Origin: Micromonospora lupini
GTDB lineage: Bacteria; Actinomycetota; Actinomycetes; Mycobacteriales; Micromonosporaceae
Assembly (NCBI RefSeq): GCF_026342015.1
Contig: NZ_JAPENL010000002.1
Span: 191,001 to 255,000, forward strand
Length of the DNA: 64,000 nt
Reading direction: 5' to 3'
Made by a program: the position numbers and the translations under genes. The notes under the pieces are model-generated. The model was given only the letters and a program-made list of their open reading frames with translations. It made no database searches and was not told the origin of the DNA. This document shows, piece after piece, positions 29,354 through 38,520 of the stretch (the stretch's first letter is position 1; each line of letters starts with the position of its first letter).

Positions 29354-30298
29354 TCAACTCTTCCGACCTGCGGCAACAGGGTCCCGCTCGGCGTGTCCCA
29401 GTCTACCCCGGGCGACCCGCGCGCCGCTGACGTCTATCGGTAACTGCCAGATCTGCCAGTCTGTTCCCGCGTCGAGGCTCGGCGGCGGCTCGCTGAGCGC
29501 CAGCACGCTCGGCCCGGCCCCACTGACCACAGCCGCCACACCTGCCGCTCGCAACGCACTGACCAGGGAAGATGTGCCCGGCATCCCGGGCGCTCGGTAA
29601 TCCTGGTGCAGCCGGTCGACGGTGGCCGGCAGCAGCAGCGCCGGGTCCGTGGTGAGCGCGTGCACAAGTAACGCCGCCCGCCCGGCCGTCAACGCGGCGT
29701 CGGCGTGGGGCACGGTGGACGGCAGCGCCGCCCGCGCGGTCGCGGTCAGGCCGCGCTCGGCCGGCACGAAAACCGTGGGTCGTACGCCGGAGGCGACCGG
29801 CAGGGACACCGCGCGAGCACCGCTCGGCTCGGACCACGCCACCGTGAAACCGCCGAGCAGGCACGGCGCGACATTGTCCGGATGGCCCTCGATCTCGGCG
29901 CCCAGTCGGAGCACCCCCGGCGCGTCCAGCCGGTGCTCGCCGTCCGCGACCAGGGCACGGGCCAGCAGCACCCCGGCGACGATGGCTGCCGACGACGACC
30001 CCAGGCCGCGCGCCTGCGGAATCCGATTGACGCACTCGACGCTCAGGCCCCCGGGCTGCGCGCCGAGAACGTCGAAGGTGGCACGCATGGCCCGCACCAC
30101 CAGGTGCCGGTCGTCGTCCGGCAACTCACCGGCGCCCTGCCCGGTGACCGTCACCTGGACGCCGGCGGTCGTGACCTCGGCGGCCACATCATCGTAGAGC
30201 CCGAGGGCGAGCCCCAGCGCGTCGAAGCCCGGACCGAGGTTGGCGCTTGTCGCGGGGACCCGGACCCGGACCGGCCCGGCGGTGAAGTTCGTCGGCAC
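29354..30298 (-). CDS. thrB: homoserine kinase
   Basis: 314 residues of the GHMP kinase family. VRVPATSANLGPGFDALGLALGLYD is the N-terminal motif; RGLGSSSAAIVAG is the ATP-binding GLGSSSA loop; SGAGPSVLAL is GHMP motif 3. It phosphorylates homoserine in threonine synthesis. The GTG at 30298 gives MPTNFTAG. In many actinobacteria thrB follows thrC directly; here about 5.7 kb of transporter and deacetylase genes lie between them. Confidence 0.95.
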   Translation of the reverse strand: MPTNFTAGPVRVRVPATSANLGPGFDALGLALGLYDDVAAEVTTAGVQVTVTGQGAGELPDDDRHLVVRAMRATFDVLGAQPGGLSVECVNRIPQARGLGSSSAAIVAGVLLARALVADGEHRLDAPGVLRLGAEIEGHPDNVAPCLLGGFTVAWSEPSGARAVSLPVASGVRPTVFVPAERGLTATARAALPSTVPHADAALTAGRAALLVHALTTDPALLLPATVDRLHQDYRAPGMPGTSSLVSALRAAGVAAVVSGAGPSVLALSEPPPSLDAGTDWQIWQLPIDVSGARVARGRLGHAERDPVAAGRKS

Positions 30299-30363
30299 GC
30301 GCTCATGCTAGGTCCCGGCACCGACGATCCGGCCCGCCGCCCGCACCCTGGGACCGAAGGGTT

Positions 30364-31608
30364 TCAGCCGGCCGGCTCGGGAACCGGGTCGGTTGCCGGG
30401 TCGGTAAGCGACAACCGGCGGGTGGCGATCCGCCAGCCGACCGCGTACACGAGGGTGACCAGTCCGCAGCCGGCCAGCACCACACGTTCGTCCACCACGT
30501 CCACCACCAGGGCCACCGCCAGTTGACTCACCGAGATGGCGAGCGTCGCGAGCATCATGTCGGTGGCGAAGACACGCCCGCGCAGCCGGTCCGGCACCTC
30601 GCCCTGGAGGGCGAAGTTCGACATCACCCAGTTGCTGCCACCCGCGAAGTGCGCCACGAAGACCAGCAGCAGCACCAGCGGGAACCAGCGGACCACCGAC
30701 GTACCCAGGTAGGACAGGCCGTAGAGCGACATGGACAGCGCGAGTCCGGGCAGCAGCCAGGACCTGTTGGTCAACACCCGACGCATCAGGATCGGCCCGA
30801 CCAGGGCGCCGGCGCCGCGGACCGCGAAGAGCAGGCCGGCCCCCAGCGAACCGACCCCGTAGACGCCGGCGAGCAGCGGAAACACGGTCAGCACCCCGTT
30901 GCCCAGGCCGACCGCCGACTTGACCGTGACAAGCGCCAGCACCCGCGGCCGGTGTCCGATGTAGCCGAGCGCCTCGCGGACCGCCGACCAGGTCCGCTGC
31001 GCCGGCAACTCCGGGTCGCGGGCCGCCTGCAGGGGCCGGCGGATCCGGGTGGCGAGGCCCGCGGCCAGCGCCAGGCCCGCCGCCGCCACCCAGAAGCAGA
31101 CGTACGGGCCGGCAGCCGAGCTGAGCACGCCGCCCAGCGAGGCCCCCACCACAGTCATGGTGCCCCAGGCCGAGCCGGCCACGGCGTTGCCGGCGGCCAG
31201 CTCGTGCGGCTCCAACACGTTGGGGAGCGCGGCCTGGGCCGCCGGCGAGTAGAACGCCTTGGCGACGGCGACGACCCCGATCGCCACCAGCGCCAGCCAG
31301 GCCGTACCGCGGTTGCGGACGCCGAGGAGCAGCAGCACCCCGGCGAGCGCGGCCACGTTCGCGGCGATCATGATCTTCCGGCGGTCGAAGCGGTCGGCGA
31401 TCGTGCCGGTGTACGGCAGCAGCAGCGCCACGATGCCGGTGTCCACCGCCAGCACCAGTGCGCCCCAGACCCCGCTGCCGGTCAACTGGGGCAGCAGCAC
31501 CAGCAGCGGCACCATGACGAACCAGTCGGCGCCGAAGACCACCAGCTCGGCGAGGAAGAGGTTGCGAAAGCTCCGATTACCGGTGAGGACCGCGAGGGTG
31601 GACGCCAC
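30364..31608 (-). CDS. major facilitator superfamily transporter
   Basis: 414 residues with about 12 hydrophobic segments. DRFDRRKIMI is the MFS loop 2-3 signature, here in ADRFDRRKI. The layout is like MFS_3 type exporters (NLFLAELVVFGADWFVMVPLLVLLP at the start). The substrate is unknown. A GTG at 31608 is 11 bases downstream of the polysaccharide deacetylase stop, suggesting the two are cotranscribed. Confidence 0.88.
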   Translation of the reverse strand: MASTLAVLTGNRSFRNLFLAELVVFGADWFVMVPLLVLLPQLTGSGVWGALVLAVDTGIVALLLPYTGTIADRFDRRKIMIAANVAALAGVLLLLGVRNRGTAWLALVAIGVVAVAKAFYSPAAQAALPNVLEPHELAAGNAVAGSAWGTMTVVGASLGGVLSSAAGPYVCFWVAAAGLALAAGLATRIRRPLQAARDPELPAQRTWSAVREALGYIGHRPRVLALVTVKSAVGLGNGVLTVFPLLAGVYGVGSLGAGLLFAVRGAGALVGPILMRRVLTNRSWLLPGLALSMSLYGLSYLGTSVVRWFPLVLLLVFVAHFAGGSNWVMSNFALQGEVPDRLRGRVFATDMMLATLAISVSQLAVALVVDVVDERVVLAGCGLVTLVYAVGWRIATRRLSLTDPATDPVPEPAG

Positions 31609-31619
31609 GGAGCGGGACC

Positions 31620-32435
31620 CTACCCGGTCGGTGTGGGGACGACAGCGGGTCCCAGCAGCGCCGAGACGGTGACGAAGGTGTAGCCGCGCGCCCGCAGCCC
31701 GGCGATCATGTCCGGAAGGCCGTGCAGCGCGACCAGACGTCGTCTGTCACCCACGTCGTGCCCGAGCACGATCGTCCCGGGCCGGACACCGTCCACGATC
31801 CGCCGGGCGTGGCCGGCCGGATCGTCGGGAAACTCCCGCTCCACCATCTGCGACGACCAGAGCACCAGTCGATAGTTCAGCCGGGCCGCCGCGTGCAGCA
31901 CCGCGCCACCCAGGTGGCCGTACGGCGGACGGACCAGCCGAGGTGGCCTGCCGGTCACGGCGGCGATCACGTCGTGGCTGCGGCGCAGGTCGTCGTACGC
32001 CTCGGCGGCGTCCAGCCGGGCCAGGTCCCGGTGCGCCCAACTGTGGTTGCCCACCTCGTGCTCGGCGAGCCTGTCGCGTACGAGGTCGGCGTGCTTCCTG
32101 ACCTGGGCGCCGACCAGGAAGAACGTCGCGGGCACCCGGTGCTCGGCGAGGGTGTCCAGCACCATGGGCGTCCACAGTGGCGCCGGGCCGTCGTCGAAGG
32201 TGAGCGCGACCAGCCGCTGCGTTGTCGACCCCGACCAGATGACAGGCACCGCCCCGGCGCCGACGTCCTGCGGCCCGTTGCCGACAGTGGCGCTGGCCGG
32301 ACCGCCGGCGAGCGGCAACCGCCGGTGGGTGAGCCAGGCGTCGGTGGCGCCCGCCCCGGCGGCCGCCCCGGTCACCAGCAGAGCCCCCCGGCGCAGCAGA
32401 TCGCGCCGGGACCACCCGTGCGCGCTCTCCGTCAT
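31620..32435 (-). CDS. Tat-exported polysaccharide deacetylase (CE4/NodB domain)
   Basis: 271 residues. A twin-arginine signal (SRRDLLRRGALLVTGAAAGAG) predicts folded export. The NodB domain has motif 1 LTFDDGPAPLWTP (catalytic Asp), the metal-binding motif NHSWAH, and RPPYGHLG (motif 3), with LWSSQM and HD near the end (VLGHDVG). Such enzymes remove acetyl groups from peptidoglycan, chitin or other acetylated glycans. The cell-wall role is inferred. It is followed by the MFS gene. Confidence 0.9.
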   Translation of the reverse strand: MTESAHGWSRRDLLRRGALLVTGAAAGAGATDAWLTHRRLPLAGGPASATVGNGPQDVGAGAVPVIWSGSTTQRLVALTFDDGPAPLWTPMVLDTLAEHRVPATFFLVGAQVRKHADLVRDRLAEHEVGNHSWAHRDLARLDAAEAYDDLRRSHDVIAAVTGRPPRLVRPPYGHLGGAVLHAAARLNYRLVLWSSQMVEREFPDDPAGHARRIVDGVRPGTIVLGHDVGDRRRLVALHGLPDMIAGLRARGYTFVTVSALLGPAVVPTPTG

Positions 32436-32543
32436 CCACCCGCTCCGCCCGCCGCCACCTCGCCCTGCCTACTTGGAGTATGCAAGATGTGACGCAAGGG
32501 GCAGCGCCCGTCGACCGATCAAAGTGTTCGAGGCGGCACAGCC

Positions 32544-32579
32544 GAACGCCCCCGGCAGGCGAACCTGCCGGGGGCGTTC
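32544..32579 (-). terminator. intrinsic terminator after the RND gene
   Basis: A perfect 16-base stem (GAACGCCCCCGGCAGG, complement at 32564-32579) with a CGAA tetraloop lies 15 bases after the RND stop. Confidence 0.88.
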
Positions 32580-32594
32580 CGGGATGTCGTGCGA

Positions 32595-35500
32595 CTACTC
32601 GGTCGGCTCGGTGGGCTCGGACGGGGGCAGCGGCGAGGTGCGGCTACGGGGCAGCCGCAGCACCTCGAACTGGTCCGTGCCGTCCACGAGCGCTCCCGAC
32701 GGGGCCTGACGTGCCGCCGCCGGTTGCGTGCCGTCGGCAGGCGTCGACGCCGGTGCGCCGGTCGGCACGGCCACCTGGTTCGGGCCGTCCGGCTCGACGC
32801 CCTCCGACCCGTCCGGCGCGGTCGCCGCCGGGTCGCCGGAGCGCCGCCGACGACGACGCTCCCGCAGCGACTCCTTGGTGCGCTCCACCATCGTGTAGAG
32901 GGTCGGCACCAGGATCAGCGTCAACAGCGTCGAGCTGAGCAGGCCGCCGATCACGACGACCGCCAGGGGCTGCGAGATGAAGCCGCCCTCACCTGTCAAC
33001 CCGAGGGCCATCGGCAGCAGCGCGAAGATCGTCGCGACCGCGGTCATCAGGATCGGGCGCAGCCGACGCCGGCCACCCTCGACAACCGCCTCCCGGACCC
33101 CCATACCCTGCGCCCGGTACTGGTTGATCAGATCGAGCAGCACGATCGCGTTTGTCACCACGATGCCGACGAGCATCAGCACACCGATGAGCGCCGGCAC
33201 TCCCAGTGGCGTCCCGGTGGCCAGCAGCAGGCCGATCGCGCCTGTCGACGCGAACGGGATGGAGATCAGCAGGATCAACGCCTGGGTGAGGCTCCGGAAC
33301 GTGGCCACCATGATCAGGAACACGATCGCGATGGCGGCCAGCACCGCCAGACCCAGGTCACCGAAGGCGTCCGACTGATCGGCGCTGACCCCACCGATGG
33401 TGAAGCTCGCCCCCGGCACGTCGATGCCGTCCAGCCGCTTCTGCAGTTCCTTCGTCGTCGCGCCCAGGTTCGAACCGGTCGCGGCGCCGGTCACCGAGAC
33501 GCTGCGCTCGCCGTCGATCCGGGTGACCTGCTGCGGCCCCTCGGCCTGGGTGACGTCCGCGATGTCGTCCAACTTCACCGGCCCGACCGGAAGTGCCCGC
33601 AGCTCCTCCAGGGACACCGGCGCGGTCGTGCTCAGCCGCAGCACCACGTCCTGCTGGCGGCCGTCGACCGCCACCTGGCCCAGCGGAGCGCCACGGAACG
33701 CCTGCGACACGAGCTGACCCACGGCGGCCTCGGTGAGGCCGACCCGGCCGGCGGCGACCCGGTCGACTGCGACGTCGACCCTCGGCACCCGCTCGGCGAG
33801 GCTCGTGGTGACGTCCTCGACGTCCGGGACACCTGCCATCGCCGTCCGGGCCGCCTCGGCGGCCTGGGTCAGCACCTGAGGGTCACTGGCCTGGACGACC
33901 ACCTCCAGCTGGCTGGTCGAGGCTTCCTGCCCACCGCCGAAGCTGACCTCGCCCAGGCTGTCGCCGATCTTGTCGAACTCCCGGCGCAGCTCCTCACGTA
34001 CCTGCTTGGCGTCGGTGTCGCCGTCGAGCGCCAACGACCAGCTCGCGACGTTGTTGCCCCCGCCGCCCGCCCACGGGGAGTCGCCACCACCGGCGGTCAC
34101 CTGGTAGGTCTCGACCCCGTCGACCCGCCCGAGGACCGCCTCGACCTGCTTGGCCGCCGCGTCGGTGGCGGCCAGGCCGCTGCCGGCGGGCAGCTCCTGC
34201 CGGAAGCTGAGCGTGTCCTGGCCGGAGTCGTCCAGGAAGTTCGTCTCCAGCTTCTGCGCCAACCCGAAGGTGCCGAACAGCACCAGCAGGCCGAGCCCGA
34301 CGGTGATCCAGCGGGTCGACCGCTTGCGGGTGGCGAACCCGATCACCGGCAGGTACGCCCGCTGCAACGGGTTGCGCAGCTCCTTCTCCTCGGCCTCGCG
34401 GCGCACCGCCTCGTCGTCGACGGTGCCGCCGCGCGGCTTGAGGAACCAGTACGCCAGCACCGGGATCACTGTCAGCGAGACGAGCAGCGAGGCGAGCAGC
34501 GCCACGGTCACCGTGATCGCGAACGGCGCGAAGAGTTGCCCGACGAAGCCGCCGACCAGCGCGATCGGCGCGAACACCGCCACCGTCGTGAGGGTGGACG
34601 CGGTCACCGCGCCGGCCACCTCGCGGACGCCGGTGATGATCGCCTGCCGCTTCTCCTCGCCGTACTCCAGGTGTCGTTTGATGTTCTCCAACACCACGAT
34701 GGAGTCGTCCACCACCCGGCCCACCGCGATTGTCAACGCGCCGAGGGTGAGCAGGTTGAGCGAGTAGTCGCCGATCCACAGGGCGAGCAGCGCCACCAGC
34801 ACGGAGAGCGGGATGGAGACCGCGGTGACCACCGTCGAGCGCACCGACAGCAGGAAGACCAGGATGACGATGACCGCCATCACCAGACCCAGCAGACCCT
34901 CGGTGGTCAACGACTCGATCGACTTCTCCACGAACGGCGCCTGGTCGAAGACCACTGTCAGCTCCGCGCCGGAGGCGTCCTTCAGGTCGGCCAGCCGGTC
35001 CCGGATCTCGTGGGAGATCTCCACCGCGTTGCCGTCCGGGGCCGCGGTGACGGCGATGCCGAGGCTGTCCTTGCCGTTGGTCCGGGTGATCGCGGTCGCC
35101 GGGGCGAGCTGCTGCTCGACAGTCGCCACGTCACCGAGACGAACCGGGGCCGCGCCGGGGGCGACGATGATGCCGCGCAGGTCGTCCAGGGTGGCGATCG
35201 GCGTGCCGACCTGCACCGGGAGGGCCAGACCGCCGTCGGTGACCGCACCGGCCGGCACCGACACGCCGTTGGTCTTCAACGCGGCGCCGATGGCTGTCGG
35301 CTGGACCTTCGCCGCGGCCAGCTTCGCCGGATCCGGGGTGACCACCACGACGTCGTCGCGGGTGCCTGTCACCTCGACCGTGCGGACGCCCTCGATGCCC
35401 TCCAGCTCCGGCACCACAGTCGCGCGCAGCTTCTCGGCGAGCGCCCGCTCGTCGGCGCCGCCGGCCGCGGCCAGCACCACCGCCGGCAGGTCGTCGGTGC

Positions 35501-35894
35501 TTCCCGCGATGACCTGCGGGTCGACGCTCTCCGGCAGCTGGGCGTCGATCCGGCTCAGCGCGGTCTGCATCTTGTTGACCACGTCGTCCAGGTCGGTGCC
35601 GAACTCGTACTCCACCTGGACCGTGGCCGACCCCTCGCGGGACGTGGAGGTGACCTTGTCCAGCCCGGGAATGCCCTGGAGGGCGTTCTCGATCGGCTCG
35701 GTCACCTGCGACTCGACGATCTCGGGGCCGGCGCCGGGGTAGGCGGCCACGATGAACGCGGCCGGGAACTCGAGCGACGGCAGCAGTTGCTGCTTCAGTG
35801 ACGGCACGGCGAACGCTCCGAACGCCGTAATCACCACCGCGATGAGGGCGACAAGCCCTCGGTTGGCGAGGCTGAATCTGGCGAGCAGCGACAT
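32595..35894 (-). CDS. RND-family (AcrB/HAE1-like) efflux transporter
   Basis: 1099 residues with the two-fold RND plan: an N-terminal helix (LVALIAVVITAFGAF), a large periplasmic-type loop, six helices, then the repeat. GRVVDDSIVVLENI in helix 4 carries the proton-relay Asp pair, and the second half has LMLVGIVVTNAIVLLDLIN. A C-terminal tail of about 90 residues rich in Arg, Pro and Asp has no counterpart in AcrB. No membrane-fusion or outer-membrane partner is adjacent, as expected for a Gram-positive. The substrate is unknown. It lies between thrC and the deacetylase gene. Confidence 0.92.
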   Translation of the reverse strand: MSLLARFSLANRGLVALIAVVITAFGAFAVPSLKQQLLPSLEFPAAFIVAAYPGAGPEIVESQVTEPIENALQGIPGLDKVTSTSREGSATVQVEYEFGTDLDDVVNKMQTALSRIDAQLPESVDPQVIAGSTDDLPAVVLAAAGGADERALAEKLRATVVPELEGIEGVRTVEVTGTRDDVVVVTPDPAKLAAAKVQPTAIGAALKTNGVSVPAGAVTDGGLALPVQVGTPIATLDDLRGIIVAPGAAPVRLGDVATVEQQLAPATAITRTNGKDSLGIAVTAAPDGNAVEISHEIRDRLADLKDASGAELTVVFDQAPFVEKSIESLTTEGLLGLVMAVIVILVFLLSVRSTVVTAVSIPLSVLVALLALWIGDYSLNLLTLGALTIAVGRVVDDSIVVLENIKRHLEYGEEKRQAIITGVREVAGAVTASTLTTVAVFAPIALVGGFVGQLFAPFAITVTVALLASLLVSLTVIPVLAYWFLKPRGGTVDDEAVRREAEEKELRNPLQRAYLPVIGFATRKRSTRWITVGLGLLVLFGTFGLAQKLETNFLDDSGQDTLSFRQELPAGSGLAATDAAAKQVEAVLGRVDGVETYQVTAGGGDSPWAGGGGNNVASWSLALDGDTDAKQVREELRREFDKIGDSLGEVSFGGGQEASTSQLEVVVQASDPQVLTQAAEAARTAMAGVPDVEDVTTSLAERVPRVDVAVDRVAAGRVGLTEAAVGQLVSQAFRGAPLGQVAVDGRQQDVVLRLSTTAPVSLEELRALPVGPVKLDDIADVTQAEGPQQVTRIDGERSVSVTGAATGSNLGATTKELQKRLDGIDVPGASFTIGGVSADQSDAFGDLGLAVLAAIAIVFLIMVATFRSLTQALILLISIPFASTGAIGLLLATGTPLGVPALIGVLMLVGIVVTNAIVLLDLINQYRAQGMGVREAVVEGGRRRLRPILMTAVATIFALLPMALGLTGEGGFISQPLAVVVIGGLLSSTLLTLILVPTLYTMVERTKESLRERRRRRRSGDPAATAPDGSEGVEPDGPNQVAVPTGAPASTPADGTQPAAARQAPSGALVDGTDQFEVLRLPRSRTSPLPPSEPTEPTE

Positions 35895-35976
35895 CGGCCT
35901 GGCTCACTCCTGAAAGAGAATGCGGGCGGGGATAGGTGAAAGTGTGCCGGATTCGATCACCCGAGCCCCCGCCGCC

Positions 35977-36002
35977 CCCGGCGGCGTCCCACCGCCGCCG
36001 GG
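35977..36002 (-). terminator. GC-rich hairpin after thrC
   Basis: A 10-base stem (CCCGGCGGCG, complement at 35993-36002) with a 6-base loop lies just after the thrC stop. There is no U-run, so the call is moderate. Confidence 0.55.
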
Positions 36003-36013
36003 CGCTACCGCTC

Positions 36014-37063
36014 TCAGGCCAGGTCGAGAGCGCGGGCGGCGGCCAGCGGGTCGTTCTCGATGGTCACCGGGGCGGGCGCGGTGGAGATCGCCCACTCCGG
36101 GTCCTTCAGGCCGTGGCCGGTCACCGTGCAGACCACAGTCGAGCCGGCCGGAACCGCGCCCGCCGCGGCCTGCTGGAGCAGGCCGGCCACGCTGGCCGCG
36201 CTGCCCAACTCGACGAAGACCCCCACCTCGCGGGCGAGCAGCCGGTACGCGGTGAGGATCTCCCGGTCGGTCACCGCAGCGATCAGGCCACCGGAGGCGT
36301 CCCGGGCATCGAGGGCCTTGGTCCAGCTCGCCGGGTTGCCGATCCGGATGGCGGTGGCGATCGTCGACGGCTCCGGCACCACCTGGCCGGTCACGATCGG
36401 CGCCGCCCCGGACGCCTGGAAGCCGTACATCTTCGGCGCCCGCGTGGTGGCGCCGGCGGCGTGCTCCTCGGAATATCCCATCCAGTACGCGGAGATGTTG
36501 CCGGCGTTGCCTACGGGCAGGCAGTGGATGTCGGGGGCGTCGCCGAGCGCCTCGACGATCTCGAAGGCGGCGGTCTTCTGGCCGTGCAGCCGGTCGATGT
36601 TCACCGAGTTGACAAGCGCGACCGGGTGATCCTGGGCCAGCTTGGCGGCGAGCGCGAGGCAGTCGTCGAAGTTGCCGCTCACCTGGAGCAGCTTCGCCCC
36701 GTGCACAAGCGCCTGGGCCAGCTTGCCCAGCGCGATCTTGCCCTGCGGCACCAGCACCGCGCAGGTCAGCCCGGCCCGCGCCGCGTACGCCGCGGCGGAG
36801 GCGCTGGTGTTGCCTGTGGAGGCGCAGATGATCGCCTTGTTGCCGGCCTCGACCGCCTTGGAGACCGCGAGGGTCATCCCCCGGTCCTTGAAGGAGCCGG
36901 TCGGGTTGGCGCCCTCCACCTTGAGGTAGACGTCGCAGCCGAGCCGGGCCGAGAGCACGGGCGCCGGCAGCAGCGGGGTGTTCCCCTCGTGCAGCGTGAC
37001 GACCGGCGTGGCCGCGGTGACCGGCAGCCGATCCCGGTACGCCTCGATCAGACCCCGCCACAT
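36014..37063 (-). CDS. thrC: threonine synthase
   Basis: 349 residues of the PLP fold-type II family. The PLP lysine is in [17 protein letters not shown], and [15 protein letters not shown] is the substrate/phosphate loop. It converts O-phosphohomoserine to threonine. ATG at 37063 is preceded by GAGGAGAG. The gene follows hom after a 134-base gap in the actinobacterial hom-thrC order. Confidence 0.96.
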   Translation of the reverse strand: MWRGLIEAYRDRLPVTAATPVVTLHEGNTPLLPAPVLSARLGCDVYLKVEGANPTGSFKDRGMTLAVSKAVEAGNKAIICASTGNTSASAAAYAARAGLTCAVLVPQGKIALGKLAQALVHGAKLLQVSGNFDDCLALAAKLAQDHPVALVNSVNIDRLHGQKTAAFEIVEALGDAPDIHCLPVGNAGNISAYWMGYSEEHAAGATTRAPKMYGFQASGAAPIVTGQVVPEPSTIATAIRIGNPASWTKALDARDASGGLIAAVTDREILTAYRLLAREVGVFVELGSAASVAGLLQQAAAGAVPAGSTVVCTVTGHGLKDPEWAISTAPAPVTIENDPLAAARALDLA

Positions 37064-37161
37064 GTCGCTCTCCTCGCCGCTAGCCCTATACCGACCCGAG
37101 CATCAGGCACCCTGGACCACCCTGCCGCAGCCATCGATGGCAGACCCCGGGTTACCCACCT

Positions 37162-37186
37162 ATCGGGACGGGAGAGCCGCCCCGAT
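37162..37186 (-). terminator. weak hairpin between hom and thrC
   Basis: ATCGGGACGG and CCGCCCCGAT pair with one mismatch around a 5-base loop in the 134-base hom-thrC gap. It could attenuate transcription between the two genes, but it has no U-run. Confidence 0.35.
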
Positions 37187-37197
37187 GGTCAAACGAC

Positions 37198-38520
37198 TCA
37201 CGCGCCGCCCTCGACCCGCAGCACACTCGTCACCGATCGGACAATGTCCAGGCCGCGCAGCTCGACAACTGTCGCGGCGAGCGCGGCGTCCGGCGCGACG
37301 TGGGTGACGATGACCAGCTCGGCGTCGCCGTCCCGGCCGGGCGCCCCGCCCGCGGAGCCCTGCCGCACTGTAGCGATCGACACGTCGTGCCGGGCGAACA
37401 CGCCGGCCACCGCGGCCAGCACACCCGGACGGTCGGCCACGTCCAGGCTCACGTGGTAGCGGGTCAGCGCCTCGCCCATCGGCCGCACCGCCAGGGCCGC
37501 GTACGCGCTCTCGCTGGCCGCGCGGACCCCGGCGAGCCGGTTGCGGGACACCGCCACCACGTCGCCGAGCACGGCGCTGGCGGTCGGCGCGCCACCCGCG
37601 CCCCGGCCGTAGAACATGAGCTGCCCGGCGGCGTCCGCCTCGACGAAGACGGCGTTGAACGCGTCGCCGACGCTTGCCAGCGGATGGCTGCGCGGGATCA
37701 TCGCCGGGTGCACCCGGACGCTCACCGTCTCCCGGCCGGCCGGGTCGACGCCCCGGGCGGCGATGCAGAGCAGCTTGATCGTGCAGCCCATCGCCTGGGC
37801 GCTGGCCATGTCGGAAGCTGTCACCTCGGTGATGCCCTCGCGGTGCACGTCGGCCGCGCCCACACGGGTGTGGAACGCCAGCGAGGCGAGGATCGCGGCC
37901 TTGGCCGCCGCGTCGAAGCCCTCCACGTCGGCGGTGGGGTCGGCCTCCGCGTACCCCAGCTCGGTGGCCTCTTCCAGGGCCTCGGCGAAGCCGGCGCCGG
38001 TGGCGTCCATCGCGGAGAGGATGAAGTTGGTGGTGCCGTTGACGATGCCGGTGACCCGGTTGATCCGGTCACCGTGCAGCGACTCACGCAGCGGTCGCAG
38101 CAGCGGGATGGCACCGGCCACGGACGCCTCGTAGTAGAGGTCGCCGCCACCCTCGGCCGCCGCCTCGTGCAGGGCCACGCCGTCCTCGGCGAGCAGCGCC
38201 TTGTTGGCGGTGACCACGCTCTTGCCGGCCCGCAGCGCCTCGACCAGCCAGCCTCGGGCCGGCTCGATCCCGCCGACCACCTCGATCACCACGTCCACGT
38301 CGTCGCGCTTGATCAGGCCGAGCGCGTCGGTGGTGAACAGGTCCTCGTCGACCGGCAGGTCACCGCGGTCGCGGCCGAGCCTGCGGACGGCGATGCCGGC
38401 GATCTCCAGTGGAGCGCCGATGCGGGCGGCCAGGTCGGCCGACTGCTCGTGCAGCAGCCGCACCACCTCCTGGCCGACAGTGCCGCAGCCGAGCAGCGCC
38501 AAGCGCACAGGTGACGTCAT
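37198..38520 (-). CDS. hom: homoserine dehydrogenase
   Basis: 440 residues. The NAD(P) loop is LLGCGTVGQEVVRLL; the catalytic domain has GIVNGTTNFILSAM and EATELGYAEADPTADVEGFDAAAK, the family signature. A C-terminal ACT domain (about 355-435, HVSLDVADRPGVLAAVAGVF) points to feedback control, usually by threonine. The ATG at 38520 overlaps the lysA stop by 4 bases (ATGA), so translation is likely coupled. Confidence 0.97.
   Translation of the reverse strand: MTSPVRLALLGCGTVGQEVVRLLHEQSADLAARIGAPLEIAGIAVRRLGRDRGDLPVDEDLFTTDALGLIKRDDVDVVIEVVGGIEPARGWLVEALRAGKSVVTANKALLAEDGVALHEAAAEGGGDLYYEASVAGAIPLLRPLRESLHGDRINRVTGIVNGTTNFILSAMDATGAGFAEALEEATELGYAEADPTADVEGFDAAAKAAILASLAFHTRVGAADVHREGITEVTASDMASAQAMGCTIKLLCIAARGVDPAGRETVSVRVHPAMIPRSHPLASVGDAFNAVFVEADAAGQLMFYGRGAGGAPTASAVLGDVVAVSRNRLAGVRAASESAYAALAVRPMGEALTRYHVSLDVADRPGVLAAVAGVFARHDVSIATVRQGSAGGAPGRDGDAELVIVTHVAPDAALAATVVELRGLDIVRSVTSVLRVEGGA

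Noticed and set aside
32589..35801. A 1070-codon plus-strand open frame antisense to the RND gene
   Set aside because: High-GC genes give long antisense frames. The residues are Arg/Gly/His/Asp-rich without fold, while the minus strand encodes a clear RND protein.
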